NCBI GenBank assembly: GCA_900549745.1 | Contig: URPJ01000007.1 | Coordinates: forward strand, 27,263 to 91,262 | Direction: 5' to 3' | Source of the DNA: an uncultured Collinsella sp. | Lineage (GTDB): Bacteria; Actinomycetota; Coriobacteriia; Coriobacteriales; Coriobacteriaceae | DNA: 64,000 nt | Notes under the pieces: generated by a model | Databases searched by the model: none | What the model was told of the DNA's origin: nothing | Seen by the model: the letters and a program-made list of their open reading frames with translations, nothing else | In this document: positions 25,191 through 32,105 of the stretch, piece after piece | Numbering within the stretch: position 1 is the stretch's first letter | How the letters are laid out: each line of letters begins with the position of its first letter | Made by a program: the position numbers and the translations under genes

Positions 25191-26006
25191 ATGTTGTTGT
25201 GTCCCGTTTGCCATGAGCCGCTGGTGGATGACGAACGCGGTGCTGCATGCGCGGGTGGGCACCGGTTTGACCGTGCGCGCGAGGGCTATCTATATCTCCT
25301 GCGCTCGTCCAAGAGCGGCGACTCCATGGGCGATCCCAAGTCGCAGGCACGCAGCCGTCGCGACTTTCTGAACCGCGGTTACTATGCGCCGTTGCGCGAT
25401 GCGATGGTCGAGCTGGTGCGCGAGCGGGTGTCTGGACGTGCCGCGTCTACGAACTGCCCCATGACGTTGCTCGATATTTGCTGTGGCGAGGGCTACTACA
25501 CCAGCGCCATGGGTGCGGTGCCGGGCGTGGATGCTTACGGCTTTGACCTGGGCAAAGAGATGGTGCGCCTTGCTGCCAAGCGCGGCGATGCGACCTACTT
25601 CGTGGCCAACATGAAGGACATCCCCGTGGCCGATGGCACCTTCGATATGGTGACCGAGCTCTTCGCTCCCTTTAACGAGCGCGAATTTGCCCGCGTGCTG
25701 GCTCCAGAGGGCTCACTCTATACCGTGGTGCCGGGTGCCCGTCATCTCTTTGGGCTCAAGGAGGTGCTCTACGATACGCCGTACCTTAACGATGAGAAGC
25801 TGCCGAAGACCACCGAGCTCGAGTTGGTCGGAACGCAGCGGGCGTCTGCGAACATTACGCTCCAGACCCAGGCAGACATCGAGGCGGTGTTCCAGATGAC
25901 GCCGTACTACTACCGCACGCGCCCTGCCGACAAAGAGCGCCTGGCAAACTTGGATACCCTTCAAACCGACATCGACTTCATCATCGCCGAGTACCGCCAC
26001 TGCTAA
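25191..26006 (+). CDS. rlmA: 23S rRNA (guanine-N1)-methyltransferase RlmA-type
   Basis: This 271-residue SAM enzyme has an N-terminal zinc finger (CPVCHEPLVDDERGAACAGGHRFD: Cys4, Cys7, Cys20, His24) for rRNA binding. A Rossmann methyltransferase core follows (LLDICCGEGYYTSAM, YGFDLGKEMVRLAAKR). RlmA methylates G745 or G748 in helix 35 of 23S rRNA; the G748 enzyme affects tylosin and mycinosyl macrolide sensitivity. AAGGAG precedes the ATG. The stop codon lies at the edge of a palindrome (26005-26041). Confidence 0.88.
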   Translation: MLLCPVCHEPLVDDERGAACAGGHRFDRAREGYLYLLRSSKSGDSMGDPKSQARSRRDFLNRGYYAPLRDAMVELVRERVSGRAASTNCPMTLLDICCGEGYYTSAMGAVPGVDAYGFDLGKEMVRLAAKRGDATYFVANMKDIPVADGTFDMVTELFAPFNEREFARVLAPEGSLYTVVPGARHLFGLKEVLYDTPYLNDEKLPKTTELELVGTQRASANITLQTQADIEAVFQMTPYYYRTRPADKERLANLDTLQTDIDFIIAEYRHC

Positions 26007-26041
26007 CCTACCAAAAAGGGACAGGTTTATTTTGGCAGGTT
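26005..26041. repeat. Class 3 palindrome (ACCTGCC stem)
   Basis: Arms 26005-26016 and 26030-26041 pair at 11 of 12 positions around AGGGACAGGTTTA. The left arm includes two bases of the rlmA stop codon. Two more copies, facing each other, are at 42058-42159. Confidence 0.8.
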
Positions 26042-26056
26042 TTATCTGGGCAAACG

Positions 26057-26096
26057 CAAAGGGCCGACCGCGGAGATGCGCGATCGGCCCTTTTTA
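26057..26096. terminator. Terminator between rlmA and a membrane gene
   Basis: AAAGGGCCGA (from 26058) pairs with TCGGCCCTTT (to about 26093), followed by TTTAG on the plus strand. It lies between convergent genes. Confidence 0.65.
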
Positions 26097-26131
26097 GTTG
26101 CTTGGCTGCAGAGGTTATGAGAAGCGAGCGC

Positions 26132-26533
26132 TTACAGGCGGTCCTTGTTCTCGGCCTTAACGGCGTGTGCCTGCTGGACAAAGAACAGGTCGTACACCAC
26201 GATGACAAAGGCGACGATATTGACGGCGCTGCCGCCGAGCGCGGGAAGCGTGAGCGCGGCCTGCGCAATCGTGGCGATTGCGGCAACGATGCCGAGCTTA
26301 AACGCAGCATCCACCTGCGAAGGCTTGTTGGCGCCCTTGATGCCCGCAACACCTGCGGCGAGATCGATGAGGCCCTTGGCGACCAGCACGACCGCGGCGA
26401 GCATGGCGTTCGACCCGTACGTGGAATCGAGGTTGCCGGTCGCGATGCCGGCGCCGGCGATGACGAGGCTGGCGATGCCCAAAACAAAGTAGACGAGGGC
26501 AAGGATTTTGAGAGTCTTACGAGCAGAGCTCAT
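26132..26533 (-). CDS. Small four-TM membrane protein
   Basis: This 133-residue protein has four hydrophobic helices (about 10-30, 42-62, 72-92, 98-118) and a charged C-terminal tail (KAENKDRL). AAAGGACC lies before the ATG at 26533. No catalytic or binding motif was recognised, and the family is not known to me. It is monocistronic, sharing a terminator with the convergent rlmA. A role in the envelope can only be guessed from the topology. Confidence 0.75.
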   Translation of the reverse strand: MSSARKTLKILALVYFVLGIASLVIAGAGIATGNLDSTYGSNAMLAAVVLVAKGLIDLAAGVAGIKGANKPSQVDAAFKLGIVAAIATIAQAALTLPALGGSAVNIVAFVIVVYDLFFVQQAHAVKAENKDRL

Positions 26534-26761
26534 GGCTGGTCCTTTCGATACGAGTACGCCAACCTGGCGCACCCCAAGTGCTGCACATATGGTGAAGCAC
26601 ATTGTAGTTCAACGGGGCGATGCATGCGTTTGAAAGCGTCTCTTGCCTGCACGGTCCAACCTTTCAAAAAGGAAAGCCAGCTGTAAGGCAAATCGATGGC
26701 AGCCCATGTGCGGCGCTGCGATGATGAGGCCGTAACAAGGAGCTGGTCTCAAGGAGGAGTC

Positions 26762-26905
26762 ATGATGTACGGAGCAGGGCAAGTGCGTGAGCCGCGGTCG
26801 TTGGGAAGGCGCATGGGCGATTCCGTGATCGCTGCCGTGTGCACGGGATTGATGGCGGTACTTTGCATTGCGATGCTGTGGGCCATGTCGCATGTGGGAC
26901 AATAG
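26762..26905 (+). CDS. 47-residue single-TM membrane protein
   Basis: A very strong ribosome site (AAGGAGGAG) lies immediately before ATGATG at 26762. The product begins with a basic, Arg-rich segment (about 1-17) followed by one hydrophobic helix (IAAVCTGLMAVLCIAMLWAM), so it should insert with its N-terminus inside. It lies 63 bp before rsmJ on the same strand and may share its transcript. Function unknown. The second ATG (26765) is equally possible. Confidence 0.65.
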   Translation: MMYGAGQVREPRSLGRRMGDSVIAAVCTGLMAVLCIAMLWAMSHVGQ

Positions 26906-26968
26906 CGGACGGTTGGGTGCCGACATAAACGGCACTCACGTATTCGTTTTGCTTGTTAAGGAGTATCC

Positions 26969-27673
26969 ATGGGCGTCGTCGATCCCTTTTCTGTTGCTCG
27001 GGCCGCGGGGCTTGAGCTGATCGGGAAGTCCGAGGGCCTCACGCTCACCGACGGCACGATGGAGCTGCGCGCCGATTTCACCCGCATGCTTCCGCGGCTT
27101 AAACAGGGCCGTCTGCAACAAGAGTTGCTGGTAAAGGCTGCGCGCGCAAAAGGCATCGAGCGGCCATGGGCGATTGATGCCACGGCGGGCTTTGGCGAGG
27201 ATTCGCTGCTGCTGGCGGCCGCGGGCTTTACCGTCGATCTGTATGAGCAGGATTGCGTGATCGCGGCGCTCCTCAAGGATGCCCTGGAGCGCGCGGCAGA
27301 TGATCCGGCGCTTGCGGCTGCCGTGGCTCGCATGCGCCTTCATGCGGGCGAGGACAGCATTGCCGGCCTTCGCCATACAGCTGAGCTGATCGAGCAGGGC
27401 GAGCTCGCGGCTCCCGACGTGGTGTATCTGGACCCCATGTTTCCCGAGCGCACCAAAAGTGCGGCGGTCAAAAAGAAGTTCCAACTCTTGCACCATCTGG
27501 AACGGCCATGTACCGATGAGGAGACGCTGGTCGAAGCCGCGCTTGCGGTGCACCCGCGCAAGGTCGTTATCAAGCGGCCGGTGAAGGGCCCGCTGCTTGC
27601 CGGCGTTAAGCCGAGCTATCAACTTGCGGGCAAGGCCGTTCGTTACGATGTTTTGGTGCCGCCGCGCCCGTAG
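26969..27673 (+). CDS. rsmJ: 16S rRNA (guanine1516-N2)-methyltransferase RsmJ-type
   Basis: The 234-residue SAM enzyme has the motif I stretch DATAGFGEDSLLLAAAG, the VYLDPMFPERTKSA catalytic loop and KKKFQLLHHLE, all diagnostic of RsmJ. It methylates G1516 at the base of 16S helix 44 in E. coli. Length is normal for the family. AAGGAG is seven bases before the ATG. It is followed by a convergent small zinc-finger-like gene. Confidence 0.9.
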   Translation: MGVVDPFSVARAAGLELIGKSEGLTLTDGTMELRADFTRMLPRLKQGRLQQELLVKAARAKGIERPWAIDATAGFGEDSLLLAAAGFTVDLYEQDCVIAALLKDALERAADDPALAAAVARMRLHAGEDSIAGLRHTAELIEQGELAAPDVVYLDPMFPERTKSAAVKKKFQLLHHLERPCTDEETLVEAALAVHPRKVVIKRPVKGPLLAGVKPSYQLAGKAVRYDVLVPPRP

Positions 27674-27721
27674 CTTGCGTGCGATTACCGGGGCATCGCT
27701 AGTGCCGTGCCGATGCGGTCC

Positions 27722-28018
27722 CTATTTCCAAGGGTGCGACGTCAGGTGCCAGCCGCCGCAGTATTCACATTTGTAGCAGGCCAAACCACGCCGCCCGCGG
27801 TTTTCGCAGTCGGCCATAACTGCCTCGGCCTCGGCGCGTGTGTCGTAACGGTTTTTGCGTTCGCACGACTTGTAACGCCAGGCTTCATCGCGCTCGGCGT
27901 CTAGGGCGTCGCGGCGCTCGTCCTCGCGCGCAAACAGGTCGCTCATATCGCCGCCGGTAGCAGCGCCCAAAAACTCGCATTTTGCCTTTGACCAGGCGGC
28001 CCGCTTTTTGCTTCCCAT
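27722..28018 (-). CDS. Small zinc-ribbon-like hypothetical protein
   Basis: This 98-residue basic protein has a charged, Arg-rich middle (EDERRDALDAERDEAWRYKSCERKNRYDTRAEA is split here only by description: residues about 38-70). It ends with CYKCEYCGGWHLTS, a CxxC-x2-H pattern that may bind zinc. Similar short proteins with a CEYCGxWHLTS tail occur in actinobacteria and phages without known function. ATG 28018 is likely; a TTG start at 28039 would add seven residues. It is divergent from the GNAT gene over a small inverted repeat (28044-28073). Confidence 0.6.
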   Translation of the reverse strand: MGSKKRAAWSKAKCEFLGAATGGDMSDLFAREDERRDALDAERDEAWRYKSCERKNRYDTRAEAEAVMADCENRGRRGLACYKCEYCGGWHLTSHPWK

Positions 28019-28043
28019 CTGCTTCGCGCCCCTCTCCAAACGC

Positions 28044-28073
28044 TGGTATCATTGCCCAATCAAAGTGATACCA
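28044..28073. promoter_or_regulatory. Inverted repeat in a divergent control region
   Basis: TGGTATCA (28044-28051) and TGATACCA (28066-28073) are perfect inverted arms 14 bp apart, between the starts of the zinc-ribbon-like and GNAT genes. This fits an operator, with no assigned regulator. Confidence 0.45.
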
Positions 28074-28092
28074 ATAAACGTGAGGTCGCCGC

Positions 28093-28584
28093 GTGATGAT
28101 CAGAAAAACCCTCGATACCGACATTCCCGCCGTCATTGCTATCTATGACGCGGCCCGCGCCTTTATGCGCGCGCATGGCAACGCCACGCAGTGGCCCGAG
28201 GGCACGCCTTCTGCCGAGCAGCTGGCTGCCGATATCGCCGCCGGTGGCAGCTATGTGTGCGAAGTCGACGGCCACGTGGTGGCGACGTTTGCCTTTTTGC
28301 CGGGCCCAGACGAGTGCTATGACGTAATTGAGGATGGCCAATGGCGTAGCGACACTCCGTACGCCGTGCTGCACCGTGTGGCGTCCGATGGCACCGTGCA
28401 CGGTGTCGCGGCTGCGATGTTTGCCTTTGCCAAGGAGCGTGCCGATCACCTGCGCATCGACACGCATCAGGACAACCTGCCCATGCAGGGAGCCATCGCC
28501 AAGGCCGGGTTTAAGCGCGCCGGTATCGTATATGTGTCGGACGGTACGCCGCGCGTCGCGTTTGATTGGCTGCGCGAGGCATAA
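28093..28584 (+). CDS. GNAT-family N-acetyltransferase
   Basis: This 163-residue protein has the GNAT fold: an N-terminal strand (IRKTLDTDIPAVIAIYDAAR), a central VDGHVVATFAF strand, and an acetyl-CoA-binding segment near 100-125 in which the usual RxxGxG loop is degenerate (VHGVAAAMFAFAKE). The tail HQDNLPMQGAIAKAGFKRAGIV matches the C-terminal N-x-x-M-x-x-x-x-x-K-x-G-F motif. The start is GTG 28093 or ATG 28096. Substrate unknown. A terminator-like hairpin follows. Confidence 0.85.
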   Translation: MMIRKTLDTDIPAVIAIYDAARAFMRAHGNATQWPEGTPSAEQLAADIAAGGSYVCEVDGHVVATFAFLPGPDECYDVIEDGQWRSDTPYAVLHRVASDGTVHGVAAAMFAFAKERADHLRIDTHQDNLPMQGAIAKAGFKRAGIVYVSDGTPRVAFDWLREA

Positions 28585-28618
28585 AGGCCGAGTCGCATAC
28601 CAGCGTTTCACCGAAATG

Positions 28619-28646
28619 AAAATGGCCCCGAGTGGGACCATTTTTG
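28619..28646 (+). terminator. Terminator after the GNAT gene
   Basis: AAAATGGCCCC pairs with GGGACCATTTT (10 of 11 bp), running into TTTTT at 28641-28645. Confidence 0.7.
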
Positions 28647-28649
28647 GTA

Positions 28650-28889
28650 AAACGCGTTGTTGTGGGGCTCGCGTTGTTATCGCCCCAGATGAGCCCGGGC
28701 AGACAAAAAGAGGAGGTGCCGGCTTTCGCAAGGCGCGAACCTACGAAAATCGCCGCGCGGCAACGCGGGGCGATGAGCTCGGTCGGGGGATAGGGCCCGC
28801 TTCGCCCGCCGGCCCGTAAATTGTATCATCCAGTGTGGAACGAGGACGCCCGTTGCCGCGTGCGATGGGCTTGCAATAAGAGGAGAGCC
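28650..28889 (+). other. Leader region with possible structured RNA
   Basis: This GC-rich stretch lies before the TetM-like gene. ATCGCCGCGCG (from 28758) pairs with CGCGGGGCGAT around a GCAA tetraloop. GATGAGC occurs twice, before and after it. TATCAT near 28825 is a likely -10 for the gene, so the structure would be upstream of that start site. No known RNA family was recognised. Confidence 0.3.
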
Positions 28890-30893
28890 ATGTCGAAGCA
28901 AGCGGTCGTTGGAATCTTGGCGCATGTCGATGCCGGCAAGACCACGCTGGCCGAGGCCATGCTGTTCAACGCGGGTCGCATTCGCAAGCGCGGCCGCGTG
29001 GACGATGGTGATTCGCATCTGGACACTGACGCGATCGAGCGCGAGCGCGGCATCACGATTTTCTCGTCGCAGGCCGTACTCGACCATGGCGATACCCACG
29101 TCATGCTCGTGGATGCACCGGGGCATGTCGATTTTTCGGCCGAGGCGGAGCGCACATTGCGCGCGCTGGACTACGCGATTTTAGTTGTGGGCGCCAACGA
29201 CGGCGTGCAGGGGCACACCGAAACCCTGTGGCGCCTGCTTGCACGCTATGACATCCCGACGTTCATCTATATCAACAAAATCGATTTGGAGAATCCCGGC
29301 CGCGATGTTTTGCTGGCACAACTTGGGCAACGTCTTTCCGAGGGCTGCCTGGATGCCAACGAACTGCTGACGGGCGGCGCCGTTCAGGAGGACGCTGCTG
29401 CGTTGGACGAGGCGGCGCTCGAGGAGTTTCTTGAGGCGGGTGAGCTTTCCTCCGCGACGCTGTCGCGCATGGTTGCCGAGCGCAAGCTTTTTCCCTGCTT
29501 TGCCGGCTCGGCGCTCAAGGACCAAGGCGTGGACGAGCTGCTGGATGGCATGTGCGCGCTGATGCGTGAAAGGGCATGGCACCCGGAGTTTGCCGCGCGC
29601 GTCTACCGTGTGAGCCGCGGGGATCGCGGCGAGCGCTTGGCATGGGTTAAAGTGACCGGCGGCACGCTGCATGCCAAACAGCTGATTAACGGACGTTCCG
29701 GCGCCGAGGCACGGGAGCAGAAGGTCGATCAGGTGCGCATCTATAACGGCGAAAAGTATGAGCTTGTCCAAGAAGTTGCTGCTGGCGGTATTTGTGCCGT
29801 GACGGGTCTTGCGCACGTTCGCCCAGGGGACGCCCTGGGCGCGGAGCCTGCGGGCGATGCGCCCGTCATTGCGCCGGTCCTCACCTATACGGTGCTTCCG
29901 GGCGAACATGATGTCCATACGGTGTTCAAAGCATTGACTGAGCTGGCGGACGAAGATCCCATGCTCGGCGTAAGCTGGAATACGCATCTGGAGCAGATTC
30001 ACCTGCAGTTGATGGGCGCCGTGCAACTCGAGATCGTGCAGCGGGTGTTGGCCGATCGTTTTGGCCTTTCGGTTGCGTTTGAGTCTGGCGGCATTCTCTA
30101 TAAGGAGACTATTTCGCAGCCGGTCGAGGGCGTGGGCCACTTTGAGCCACTGCGCCACTATGCCGAGGTGCATCTGCGCCTGGAGCCGTTGCCGGCGGGC
30201 TCGGGCGTGCAGTTTGGCACCGTGACCTCGACCGACGAGCTCGATCTTAACTGGCAGCGTCTGGCGCTCACCAACGCCATGGAGCGCGATCATCTGGGTG
30301 CGCTGACCGGCTCGCCCATCACCGATGTGCGCATTACGCTCACGGGTGGCCGCGCGCATGCCAAACACACCGAGGGCGGCGATTTTCGCCAGGCCACGTA
30401 CCGCGCGATTCGCCAGGGGCTCATGCAGGCGCGTGAGGCCGGCGCGGCGGTGCTGTTGGAGCCGTGGTATCGCTTTGAGCTCGAGGTGCCGGGGGAGTGC
30501 GTGGGCCGGGCGCTCTCGGATGCCACGCGCATGGGTGCCGAGTACGAGCCGCCGACGATGGCGGGAGACCGGGCGAAGCTTGTGGGTCGCGTTCCGGCAT
30601 CTGAGGTGCAGGATTACGCGCTGGAGGTGGCTGCCTACACGAGTGGTCGTGGGCATCTGTACCTGGAGTTCGCCGGCTATGCGCCTTGCCATGATGCCGA
30701 GTGCGTAATCGAGACGGCCGCCTATGAGCCCGAGGCCGATCTGCCCAACACGCCCGACTCGGTCTTTTGCTCTCACGGCACCGGCTACACGGTCAAATGG
30801 TACGACGTACCCGCCGCAGCTCATGTAAAGGTCGATCCCGCCACCTTCCGCCCCTGGCGAGCGGCGGACGCCGAGTTTTTCGGCCATAGGTGA
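28890..30893 (+). CDS. TetM/TetO-like ribosomal-protection GTPase (EF-G paralogue)
   Basis: This 667-residue translational GTPase has the P-loop HVDAGKTT (11-18), switch RERGITIFSS, DAPGHVDF and NKID. EF-G-like domains II to V follow, ending in HGTGYTVKWYDVPAA, a TetM-type tail. TetM-group proteins displace tetracycline from the 30S A-site; their length is about 640. No mobile element or transfer gene is nearby and base composition matches the neighbours. It may therefore be a resident paralogue with another ribosomal task. AGGAG precedes the ATG. Confidence 0.85.
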   Translation: MSKQAVVGILAHVDAGKTTLAEAMLFNAGRIRKRGRVDDGDSHLDTDAIERERGITIFSSQAVLDHGDTHVMLVDAPGHVDFSAEAERTLRALDYAILVVGANDGVQGHTETLWRLLARYDIPTFIYINKIDLENPGRDVLLAQLGQRLSEGCLDANELLTGGAVQEDAAALDEAALEEFLEAGELSSATLSRMVAERKLFPCFAGSALKDQGVDELLDGMCALMRERAWHPEFAARVYRVSRGDRGERLAWVKVTGGTLHAKQLINGRSGAEAREQKVDQVRIYNGEKYELVQEVAAGGICAVTGLAHVRPGDALGAEPAGDAPVIAPVLTYTVLPGEHDVHTVFKALTELADEDPMLGVSWNTHLEQIHLQLMGAVQLEIVQRVLADRFGLSVAFESGGILYKETISQPVEGVGHFEPLRHYAEVHLRLEPLPAGSGVQFGTVTSTDELDLNWQRLALTNAMERDHLGALTGSPITDVRITLTGGRAHAKHTEGGDFRQATYRAIRQGLMQAREAGAAVLLEPWYRFELEVPGECVGRALSDATRMGAEYEPPTMAGDRAKLVGRVPASEVQDYALEVAAYTSGRGHLYLEFAGYAPCHDAECVIETAAYEPEADLPNTPDSVFCSHGTGYTVKWYDVPAAAHVKVDPATFRPWRAADAEFFGHR

Positions 30894-30924
30894 TAGAGGG
30901 TCAGTCTCTTTGCCGCATCCTGTT

Positions 30925-30950
30925 GGTATAACTCGGTATAAGTTGGTATA
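30925..30950 (+). promoter_or_regulatory. Three GGTATA boxes in 10-bp phase
   Basis: GGTATA starts at 30925, 30935 and 30945, one helical turn apart, 37 bp before the AAA ATPase gene. TATAAC or TATAAG parts may also act as -10 boxes. A phased regulator site is possible. Confidence 0.4.
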
Positions 30951-30986
30951 ACTGTTACCAGGGTTTGCCAATCTGAGGAGGCCGAC

Positions 30987-32105
30987 ATGAATCCAAATCC
31001 CTTTAAGCCCACGGCTGGCAAGCGGCCTCCGATACTCATCGGTCGCGAGTCGGTCATCGAGGATTTTGAGGAAGGGCTCGATAACGGCGCCGGAGCGCCG
31101 GGTAGGCTCATGCTCATTACGGGAAATCGCGGCTGCGGCAAGACGGTTCTCCTGCGGGAGCTGCAACGTCTAGCCAATGAGCGCGGATGGGCGGTTGTCT
31201 CCGATTCCGCTTCGCTTGGCTTATGCGACCGATTGGCCGACGCGCTTCGCTCGAATAAGCCCGTTGTGACGTCAATGGAGTTCGGTCCGTCGTTTGGCCG
31301 GATGTCGGTCGAGGCGGCGCGGGCAAAGGGCGAAACGTTGCGAGGACTGGTCAACGAGCGCCTCAAGAAGCTCGGTCCAGGCAAGGGCATACTGTTTGCG
31401 ATTGACGGGGCGCAATCGGCGTCTATCGAGGAACTGGCGGCTCTTGCCGTTCTCTATCAGCAGGTGCTCGGAGACCAGGATGCTACGGGCTTGCCCGATA
31501 GCGAGCAGCGCGGCCTTGCGCTGGTGTTCGCCGGCTTACCCAGTATGGTTGACGATCTGCTCGAAGAGCCGAGCGTAACGTTTTTACGGCGTGCCCAGCA
31601 GCGTACGTTGGGGGCGATATCCTTGCCCAAGGTGCGCGATTCGTATATCCAGACGGTCAAGGACGCTGGTCTTTACGTGGACGCGGGGACGGCGGACCTT
31701 GCGGCGCGCAAGAGCATGGGGCATCCCTATATGGTTCAGCTGGTGGGATATTACATGTGGCGCTCTGCCGTCCGGCGTGGCTCGCAGGTCATCGAAAGGT
31801 GCGATGTCGAGGCTGGCCATACGGATGCCGTCTCCGAGTTCTACGAAGCGGTCGACGCGCCCCTGTATTACGGGCTGCGCAGTCCACAGCGCCTCTTTAT
31901 CGAGGCCATGGCGGTTGACGAGGGCAAACCGACGCGCATGGCGGATGTCATTGAGCGCTGCGATCGCACCCAGAGCTGGGCGAGTAAATATCGCGCAAGC
32001 CTGATTCGCGAGCGCGTCATCGGGGCTGCCGGATACGGTCTCGTCCGGTTTACCGTGCCCATGCTGGGCGAGTACATCCGCGATCGAGTTTTATGGCATG
32101 AGTAG
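30987..32105 (+). CDS. AAA ATPase with C-terminal winged helix (Orc1/AAA_16-like)
   Basis: This 372-residue ATPase has Walker A GNRGCGKT (46-53), a Walker B-like LFAIDGAQ and an arginine-rich sensor region (FLRRAQQRTLG). The C-terminal domain (about 290-372) looks like a winged helix. Homologues are common in Coriobacteriia and Bifidobacteria, with unproven roles. The FLRRAQQ and PYMVQLVGYYMW blocks recur in the broken paralogue at 34652-35751. Its end overlaps the start of the UvrA-like gene by eight bases, so the two are translationally coupled. Confidence 0.85.
   Translation: MNPNPFKPTAGKRPPILIGRESVIEDFEEGLDNGAGAPGRLMLITGNRGCGKTVLLRELQRLANERGWAVVSDSASLGLCDRLADALRSNKPVVTSMEFGPSFGRMSVEAARAKGETLRGLVNERLKKLGPGKGILFAIDGAQSASIEELAALAVLYQQVLGDQDATGLPDSEQRGLALVFAGLPSMVDDLLEEPSVTFLRRAQQRTLGAISLPKVRDSYIQTVKDAGLYVDAGTADLAARKSMGHPYMVQLVGYYMWRSAVRRGSQVIERCDVEAGHTDAVSEFYEAVDAPLYYGLRSPQRLFIEAMAVDEGKPTRMADVIERCDRTQSWASKYRASLIRERVIGAAGYGLVRFTVPMLGEYIRDRVLWHE

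Noticed and set aside
28650..28830. SRP, RNase P or tRNA gene
   Set aside because: None of the conserved cores (SRP GGAAG loop, RNase P P4, tRNA T-loop) is present.
29181..31166. 661-residue reading frame opposite the TetM-like gene
   Set aside because: Antisense shadow; it crosses into the next gene and its translation is low-complexity Arg/Ala/His without motifs.
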